This document shows positions 15,380-20,368 of a stretch of DNA of 20,368 nucleotides, in pieces. Each line of letters starts with the position of its first letter. Position 1 is the first letter of the stretch. The stretch comes from DATJHM01 sp035493895 (GTDB lineage: Bacteria > Chloroflexota > Ktedonobacteria > Ktedonobacterales > Ktedonobacteraceae): positions 1-20,368 of the forward strand of contig DATJHM010000331.1 of assembly GCA_035493895.1 (NCBI GenBank), given 5' to 3'. A program made the position numbers and the translations under genes. The notes beneath the pieces were generated by a model, which was not told the origin of the DNA, did not search any database, and saw only the letters and a program-made list of their open reading frames with translations.

Positions 15380-15415
15380 GTCACCTATCCCTCAGGAATA
15401 GAGAAAAGGAATTTC

Positions 15416-16282
15416 ATGAGTCACCTGATATTGTTGCTTGTACTGATTGCAGCTTTTCTGCATGCGAGTTGGAATCTTCTCGCCAAGAGAGCGGGAAATA
15501 GCACGGGGTTTGTCTGGTTGTTTAGCACGCTGTCAGCACTCCTCTACGCGCCCGCCATACTTATTTTCATCATAATAGAGAGACCACATCTGAATGCACT
15601 ACAGATACTATTTATTGTCGGAACGGCCGCCCTGCATGTCGCCTACTTTCTCTTTTTGCAGCGTGGGTATGCAGCAGGAGATCTCTCGCTGGCTTATCCT
15701 CTCGCACGAGGCACGGCACCACTTCTCTCGACGCTAGGAGCCATTGTATTGTTAAAAGAGAGGCCCTCGCCGGTCGCGCTGCTTGGGATCATACTGTTGT
15801 TGGGAGGTGTGGTGTTCCTGATGGGCAATCCATTGCAACTCATAAAACGAGGGGCAGCAGTACGCACCGTGATAGGTTATGCATTGCTCACCAGCCTGTT
15901 TATCGCCACCTACACCGTCTGGGATAAGTATGCGGTCAGTGCCCTGCTCATTGCACCCATCCTGCTAGATGGGAGTTCCAACATAGCACGGGCGGTCCTG
16001 CTGACACCTGCGATTGTAGGGAAGTGGGGCGATGTAAGAGAGACCTGGAGACGGTATCGTCGGGAAGTGATAGGGGTTGCGCTTCTCTCGCCTCTGGCCT
16101 ATCTTCTGGTTCTGTTCGCGATGAGCGTCAGCCCGGTCAGTTACGTCGCGCCCCTGCGGGAGTGCAGCGTCCTGATTGGGACCTTCATGGGGACACGTTT
16201 CCTGGCTGAGAAACAGGTGTGGAGGAGGTTGGGGGCAGCAAGCGTCATTCTTATCGGGATTGTTCTGCTCGCGATAAGCTGA
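15416..16282 (+). CDS. EamA/DMT-superfamily transporter (288 aa)
   Basis: A multi-pass membrane protein of the drug/metabolite transporter superfamily, with two internally related EamA halves and about ten membrane segments. The first segment begins immediately after the start (HLILLLVLIAAFLHASWN). Typical family sequences are the early ASWNLLAKRAG, the mid LSLAYPLARGTAPLLS and the late VSYVAPLRECSVLIGT. The frame is open upstream to 15245, overlapping the regulator, but I choose ATG 15416 because AAAAGGA (15404-15410) precedes it and membrane segment 1 starts there. It ends 37 bp from the convergent XRE gene. The transported compound is unknown; many relatives export amino acids, sugars or nucleotide-sugar-like metabolites. 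Confidence 0.88.
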   Translation: MSHLILLLVLIAAFLHASWNLLAKRAGNSTGFVWLFSTLSALLYAPAILIFIIIERPHLNALQILFIVGTAALHVAYFLFLQRGYAAGDLSLAYPLARGTAPLLSTLGAIVLLKERPSPVALLGIILLLGGVVFLMGNPLQLIKRGAAVRTVIGYALLTSLFIATYTVWDKYAVSALLIAPILLDGSSNIARAVLLTPAIVGKWGDVRETWRRYRREVIGVALLSPLAYLLVLFAMSVSPVSYVAPLRECSVLIGTFMGTRFLAEKQVWRRLGAASVILIGIVLLAIS

Positions 16283-16319
16283 GGCTCGCTTGCTTCTGGC
16301 TGGCCTCGCCACTGAACAT

Positions 16320-17168
16320 TCAATAGAGGGCTGGCAATTCTGAAGATCTGGAGAGCAGTTCCAATTTGCGGGCGTCCTCCTCGGATGCAGGGAGATAAAT
16401 GGCAATCTTCAACTCTGGCTGATCATTGACTTGAAGTGTGCTGTGGTCAAGGGTGAGATAACCGAGCTGAGGATGATACAGATTCTTGCGCCCATCCTGT
16501 CGCCCCCGCACATCATGCCGAGGCCACCAGCGGGCGAACTCGGGGCTCACTTGCTGAAGCTCTTTGACCAGAGCAGCAAACTGAGCATCGTCTACGTAAA
16601 GGCTACTGCTCGCACGAAATTGTGCGAGCAAACGCTGGGCCACGCCCTCCCAATCCACGAGGAGACTGCGCAGTTCGCTGCTGGTAAAGACAATGCGCAT
16701 CATATTGCGTTCGTGTGGCGGCAGGGAGGCAAAATCGCTGAATAGCAAGCAGGCTGCACGATTCCAGGCGAGCAAGTCCCATTTTCGGCCCATAATATAG
16801 GCGGGGTTTGTGCCAAGCTGTACGAGAAATTTCTGCAAGAAAGGGGTAATCTGCTCCTGTGTATCGGACGAAGAGGGGGGAGGAGCCTGACCAGCCAGAA
16901 GGAAGAGATGCGCTTTCTCGACATTGCTGAGACGGAGCACCTGAGCCAGACTGTCGAGGATCTGGGAAGAGACGTGAATATCGCGTCCCTGTTCCAGCCA
17001 GGTATACCAGGTCACACCAACGCTGGCAAGTTGAGCCACTTCTTCTCGTCGGAGCCCGGCGGTTTTGCGGCGAGCGGTACGTGGCAATCCTACTTCGGTG
17101 GGAGCCAGGCGGGCCCGGCATATGCGCAGAAAATCTGCAAGCTCTTTACGTCGCTCAGTATCGGTCAT
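16320..17168 (-). CDS. XRE-family regulator with MmyB-like C-terminal domain (282 aa)
   Basis: The N-terminal helix-turn-helix lies near residues 37-62 (GLRREEVAQLASVGVTWYTW), with the strongly conserved LEQGRDIHVS after it. The rest (about 105-275) matches the MmyB-like ligand-binding domain, with NPAYIMGRKWDLLAWNRAA and HPQLGYLTLDHSTL. Members are common in actinobacteria and Chloroflexota and often control a divergent short-chain dehydrogenase. Here the divergent side is a repeat-rich, gene-free stretch, so any target has been lost or lies elsewhere. The ATG (17166-17168) is preceded by AAAGGA on the minus strand. The ligand is unknown. Confidence 0.88.
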   Translation of the reverse strand: MTDTERRKELADFLRICRARLAPTEVGLPRTARRKTAGLRREEVAQLASVGVTWYTWLEQGRDIHVSSQILDSLAQVLRLSNVEKAHLFLLAGQAPPPSSSDTQEQITPFLQKFLVQLGTNPAYIMGRKWDLLAWNRAACLLFSDFASLPPHERNMMRIVFTSSELRSLLVDWEGVAQRLLAQFRASSSLYVDDAQFAALVKELQQVSPEFARWWPRHDVRGRQDGRKNLYHPQLGYLTLDHSTLQVNDQPELKIAIYLPASEEDARKLELLSRSSELPALY

Positions 17169-17233
17169 GATTCTGTCCTTTCCCGATAACTACGATACCA
17201 GTATTCATTCGCATTGGCAAGTCCTTCGAATAT

Positions 17234-17376
17234 GGGGCGTGATGTAGCGCTCTATAGGTGTCGGGTTACGGAGAGCGACGTATCGTGGTGGAGGGCGAGA
17301 TGGCTGGTAGGGCTCGCGGACCGGCAGTTCGAAGGGAGGTCTCACCTGCGCCAATGAGGGGCGTGATGTAGCGCTC
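17234..17376. repeat. Pair of 19-bp direct repeats
   Basis: GGGGCGTGATGTAGCGCTC occurs at 17234-17252 and again at 17358-17376, 124 bp apart. The second copy leads straight into the extended copy B repeat. They may be the ends or modules of a small non-coding element. Confidence 0.75.
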
Positions 17377-17412
17377 CACGTCTGCGGTGCCAGCAGTATC
17401 GAGCGAGTTCCC

Positions 17413-17445
17413 GGACGCCATTCCGTGCCTCCATGGCGTCCCTAC
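17413..17445. repeat. Dispersed repeat, copy B
   Basis: Identical to copy A over 33 bp, with arms GGACGCCA (17413-17420) and TGGCGTCC (17434-17441). Its left flank (about 17377-17412, including GAGCGAGTTC) also resembles the left flank of copy C, so the repeated unit is longer than the hairpin core. Confidence 0.85.
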
Positions 17446-17592
17446 GAGCGCCTGGGAGGCTGGACGAATATGTGCCATGACGTTGGACAGACCGCTACTG
17501 TTTATGTAGCGATAGACGTTCTAGGGGTGTTGCGGATTGAGATCCGCTCTGGTGCGAGGCCAGGATTGTAGCTATCTCTTTCATCGTACGCG

Positions 17593-18624
17593 CTAATCCC
17601 ATTGCAGGGTCGAGGCCGATTGATACTCCGTCACGTGCGTTTCAAAAAAGTTCTTTTCTTTGCCGAGATCAATGGTCTCGCTCATCCAGGGGAAGGGATG
17701 AGGGGCGTTATAGAGTGGCGCAAGGCCAATGCGCTCCAGGCGACGATCGGCGATATGCTGGACGTAGTGGCGAAAGGCTGCGGCGTGCAGGCCCAGGATA
17801 CCCTGGGGCAGGCAATCCTGCGCGTAGGCGATCTCCAGTTCAACGGCTTCTTGAATGAGCTGGATGACATGTTGCTGAAATGTTGGGGTCCAGAGCGCGG
17901 GATTTTCAGCTTTGATGCCATTAATGAGATCAATACCGAAGTTGAGATGGATCGTCTCGTCGCGCAGAATGTACTGGAATTGCTCACCGATGCCAGTCAT
18001 CAGATTGCGACGGTGAAATGAGAGGATCATCGCAAAGCCGCTATAAAAGAAGATGCCCTCCATAATCACATAATAACCGATAAGATTTTCGAGAAATGCC
18101 TGCGCACCCGCGAAGCTCTCCGTCGAGAAGGCAGGGTCAAGTAGCGCAGAAGTGAGCCGCATCTCGAAGTCATCTTTGCGCGCGATAGCAGGGATCGTAT
18201 GATACATCGTAAAAATTTCGCGCTCGTCCAGTCCCAGACTCTCCACGATATAGTGAAATGCATGTGTATGGACCGCTTCCTCAAACGCCTGACGGAGGAG
18301 ATATTGACGGCACTCGGCATTGGTAATGTGCTTAAAAATGGCGAGCACCAGGTTATTGCCAACCAGACTTTCAGCAGTCGCAAAAAAGCCCAGGTTGCGC
18401 AGGATAACAAAGCGTTCCGCCTGCGATAGAGTTTGTCCACGCCATAGCTCAATATCGCGGCCCATCGAGACCTCGTTGGGCATCCAGTGATTTGCACAGC
18501 CGTTGAGATAGTGCTCCCAGGCCCAATGATATTTGAGCGGCATCAACTGGTTCACATTGACCTGCGCACCATTGAGAAGCCGCTTTTGCAGCGTAGGAGA
18601 TTCATCTTCAAATAATAAGCTCAT
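17593..18624 (-). CDS. nrdB: Ribonucleotide reductase R2 subunit, class Ic-like (343 aa)
   Basis: The small subunit houses the metal cofactor that generates the oxidant for ribonucleotide reduction with NrdA. Metal ligands are Glu85 (AESLVGNN), Glu116 and His119 (FEEAVHTHAF), Glu189 (VIMEG), Glu223 and His226 (RDETIH). The position of the radical Tyr, four residues after His119, is Phe123. This is the class Ic pattern known from Chlamydia trachomatis, whose R2 uses a Mn/Fe cofactor and no tyrosyl radical; the ligands correspond to its numbering with a constant offset of 4. The tail (NFFETHVTEYQSAST) matches the NrdA-docking end. I start at ATG 18624, preceded by GAAGGA on the minus strand; the frame is open further up to 18789, but that part crosses repeat copy C. 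It lies downstream of nrdA. Confidence 0.92.
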   Translation of the reverse strand: MSLLFEDESPTLQKRLLNGAQVNVNQLMPLKYHWAWEHYLNGCANHWMPNEVSMGRDIELWRGQTLSQAERFVILRNLGFFATAESLVGNNLVLAIFKHITNAECRQYLLRQAFEEAVHTHAFHYIVESLGLDEREIFTMYHTIPAIARKDDFEMRLTSALLDPAFSTESFAGAQAFLENLIGYYVIMEGIFFYSGFAMILSFHRRNLMTGIGEQFQYILRDETIHLNFGIDLINGIKAENPALWTPTFQQHVIQLIQEAVELEIAYAQDCLPQGILGLHAAAFRHYVQHIADRRLERIGLAPLYNAPHPFPWMSETIDLGKEKNFFETHVTEYQSASTLQWD

Positions 18625-18835
18625 AGTATATATCCTTCTTTCCATTTGCAGATTCACGAGTTCAGAAAACGACCCCGTAATACTCAGTAAAACTTCATTG
18701 CGCACGTTTCTAGTGCAAACGAAACGGTGGGCGAGGTGGCACGCCACGTTTGCAGAGCGAGATGTGTCGAGCGAGTTCGCGGACGCCATTCAGCTGCGGC
18801 TTCATGGCGTCCCTACTGGCTGGGGAGTATGGGAA
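18625..18835 (-). other. nrdA-nrdB intergenic spacer carrying a repeat
   Basis: The 211-bp gap between the nrdA stop and nrdB start contains repeat copy C and its flank (about 18744-18816). On the minus strand the rest holds the nrdB ribosome site. No clear promoter or terminator is seen, so the genes are probably cotranscribed. Confidence 0.5.
18781..18816. repeat. Dispersed repeat, copy C (in the nrdA-nrdB spacer)
   Basis: Arms GGACGCCA (18781-18788) and TGGCGTCC (18805-18812) followed by CTAC match copies A and B. The middle differs and is 3 bp longer. The left flank CGAGCGAGTTCGC matches that of copy B. Confidence 0.8.
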
Positions 18836-20368
18836 TTATTGGCAGGCTTCACAGTCTTCGTCGAGAGAACAGACAAGCGGCGTTGATGGGGCCTGAGCAT
18901 CTCGCGTGACCTGAATAGCACTGGAAGGGCTGCTCTGCTTCATCCAGCGGGGCTGAATGCCCCAGCGATTGACATCAACGGTGGACTTTTCAATCTGCGT
19001 GGCCGCTAATGTGCGGAGATAATAGGTGGTCTTCAGGCCCTTGTTCCAGGCGAGCAGATAGGTCTCATGCAGCGTTTTGCCGCTGGGCTCATACAGATAC
19101 ATATTGAGCGACTGCCCCATGTCGATCCATTTCTGACGACGACTGGCACACTCAATCAGCCACTGCGGCGCGATCTCGAAGGCGGTAAGATAGCGTTGCT
19201 TTAGCTCAGCGGGGATCATCGGAAGCGCCTGGAGAGAGCCGTCATAATATTTGAGCGCCTCTAAGGTCTCAGCATTCCAGAGACCAGCAGCCTTGAGATC
19301 CTTAATAAGGAGCGTATTGATGGTGGTAAATTCACCTGACAGGTTGCTCTTGACGTAAAGATTTTTGTATTCCGGCTCGATCGATTGGCTGGCCCCGGCG
19401 ATAGTCGAAATCGTTGCGGTCGGTGCGATCGCCATCACATTGCTGTTGCGCATGCCATGACGCTGAATAGCGGTTCGGAGTTGTTGCCAGTCAAGAGTAC
19501 TTGAACGATCCACCTCAATTGTGCTACCGCGCTCGGCTTCGAGCAGAGCCAGACTATCGAAGGGCAACATGCCACGCTGCCACTTTGAGCCGACATAGCT
19601 TGGATAGCTGCCACGCTGTTCGGCCAGTTCGCTGGAAGCCTGGATCGCGTAGTAGGAAACGGCCTCCATACTGCGATCAGCAAACTCGACCGCTTGCTGG
19701 CTGGCATAACTCAGGCCAAGCTTGAAAAGCGCATCCTGAAAGCCCATCAAACCCAGGCCAATGGGCCGATGACGAAGATTGGCCTGGCTGGCCTCTACGG
19801 TGGGATAGTAATTCAGGTCGACGACATTATCGAGCATGCGAACGGCGGTACGAATCGTGGATTGCAGCATCACATGATCGAGCTGGCCGTCGACGATATG
19901 GGCGGCGAGATTGAGAGAGCCCAGGTTACAGACGGCAGTCTCAGCGGCGGATGTATTGAGAAGGATTTCAGTGCAGAGATTGCTGCTGTGAATAACACCA
20001 GCGTGATCCTGCGTCGAGCGGATATTGGCAGGATCTTTCCACGTAATCCAGGGATGACCGGTCTCAAAGAGTCGCGTCAGGATTTTACGCCAGAGATCGA
20101 GCGCAGGCAGCCGTCTGAACAGGGCAATTTTTCCGGCATCGGCCAGTTGCTCATATTCACGATAGCGTTGAGCAAAGGCCTGCCCATAGAGATCATGCAG
20201 GTCGGGGACATCATCGGGGCTAAAAAGGGTCCAGTTTTCGCCACGCTGGACGCGGCGCATAAACTCATCGGAGATCCAGCAAGCGGTATGCATATCATAG
20301 GTGCGGCGTCGCTCATCGCCGGTATTTTTGCGCAGATCAAGAAATTCCTCAATGTCCAGATGCCAGTT
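18836..20368 (-). CDS. nrdA: Ribonucleotide reductase large subunit, partial (C-terminal 510 residues)
   Basis: The large subunit of class I ribonucleotide reductase reduces ribonucleoside diphosphates to deoxy forms. The frame is open to the right edge (the visible start is NWHLDIEEFLDLR), so the N terminus, with the ATP cone if present and the first redox Cys, lies outside. The active-site loop NLCTEI (Asn, Cys and Glu) is present, followed by the second redox Cys in AVCNLGSLNL. The later Tyr pair of the radical path, KTTYYLR, is seen near the C terminus. The protein ends with CEACQ, the CxxC that accepts electrons from thioredoxin or glutaredoxin. An in-frame ATG at 20291-20293 is internal, not the start. 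The downstream partner is the class Ic-like nrdB. Confidence 0.93.
   Translation of the reverse strand, partial: NWHLDIEEFLDLRKNTGDERRRTYDMHTACWISDEFMRRVQRGENWTLFSPDDVPDLHDLYGQAFAQRYREYEQLADAGKIALFRRLPALDLWRKILTRLFETGHPWITWKDPANIRSTQDHAGVIHSSNLCTEILLNTSAAETAVCNLGSLNLAAHIVDGQLDHVMLQSTIRTAVRMLDNVVDLNYYPTVEASQANLRHRPIGLGLMGFQDALFKLGLSYASQQAVEFADRSMEAVSYYAIQASSELAEQRGSYPSYVGSKWQRGMLPFDSLALLEAERGSTIEVDRSSTLDWQQLRTAIQRHGMRNSNVMAIAPTATISTIAGASQSIEPEYKNLYVKSNLSGEFTTINTLLIKDLKAAGLWNAETLEALKYYDGSLQALPMIPAELKQRYLTAFEIAPQWLIECASRRQKWIDMGQSLNMYLYEPSGKTLHETYLLAWNKGLKTTYYLRTLAATQIEKSTVDVNRWGIQPRWMKQSSPSSAIQVTRDAQAPSTPLVCSLDEDCEACQ

Larger units (their letters stand above)
17169..17592. other. Repeat-rich gene-free region between the XRE regulator and nrdB
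   Basis: This 424-bp stretch holds two copies of a 19-bp direct repeat and dispersed repeat copy B. A 70-residue minus-strand frame (17266-17478) reads through copy B and looks repeat-derived, not a gene. No convincing nrdB terminator with a T-run is visible; a short dyad GCGGAT/ATCCGC lies at 17532-17547. Confidence 0.6.

Noticed and set aside
17266..17478. 70-codon minus-strand frame in the repeat block
   Set aside because: It reads through repeat copy B and flank. A similar peptide string appears where copy C is read upstream of nrdB, so it is repeat translation and not a gene.
17532..17547. GCGGAT/ATCCGC dyad as nrdB terminator
   Set aside because: The stem is only 6 bp and has no T-run on the minus strand.
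18625..18789. 55-codon N-terminal extension of NrdB
   Set aside because: It crosses repeat copy C and has no family similarity; ATG 18624 has a good ribosome site and starts the conserved protein.

Overview
The window is a stretch of bacterial chromosome that most resembles Ktedonobacteria (Chloroflexota). The reasons are family-level and inferred, since no search was run: tandem GT39-type glycosyltransferases with a Gly-rich region before the C-terminal domain, a Chlamydia-like class Ic ribonucleotide reductase, an MmyB-type XRE regulator, and a dispersed short repeat with arms GGACGCCA/TGGCGTCC. No rRNA, tRNA, CRISPR array, transposase or phage gene is visible.

Layout. 1-3123 (minus): two tandem glycosyltransferase genes, the downstream one cut by the window edge, separated by a 331-bp spacer with a perfect 16-bp hairpin. 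3350-3889 (plus): msrA, followed by a terminator. 4194-5618 (plus): a type II NADH dehydrogenase-like flavoprotein. 5646-6041 (minus): a 5'-truncated remnant of a D-2-hydroxyacid dehydrogenase. 6308-10895 (plus): a tightly coupled sugar ABC importer operon (lipoprotein binding protein, double ATPase, two permeases), closed by a strong terminator. 11060-12022: aldo/keto reductase. 12272-13315: tandem-domain universal stress protein. 13618-16282 (plus): metallophosphoesterase, RpiR/MurR-type regulator and EamA/DMT transporter, linked by a repeated candidate operator, GAAAT-N3-ATTTC. 16320-17168 (minus): XRE/MmyB-like regulator. 17169-17592: a gene-free block of repeats. 17593 to the right edge (minus): nrdB and the 3' part of nrdA, with a repeat copy in the spacer between them.

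How the genes fit together. The ABC operon imports a ribose/xylose-type sugar and the adjacent aldo/keto reductase may act on sugars or aldehydes. MsrA, the NADH dehydrogenase and the universal stress protein are housekeeping or stress functions with their own transcription signals. The phosphoesterase-RpiR-EamA group looks like a small self-regulated module: the best sigma70-type promoter in the window (TTGACA, 17 bp, TATATT) has a perfect palindrome exactly filling its spacer, a related site lies 31 bp downstream, and a third copy lies in front of the transporter. The nrdAB pair supplies deoxyribonucleotides; its R2 subunit has Phe where the radical Tyr normally sits, with every metal ligand at a constant offset from remembered Chlamydia trachomatis numbering.

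The strongest leads are the RpiR-linked operator triad with its uncharacterised gene cassette, the class Ic NrdB, the dispersed repeat between nrdA and nrdB, and the near-identical 5' halves of the two glycosyltransferases. Nothing here is clearly a wholly new system.
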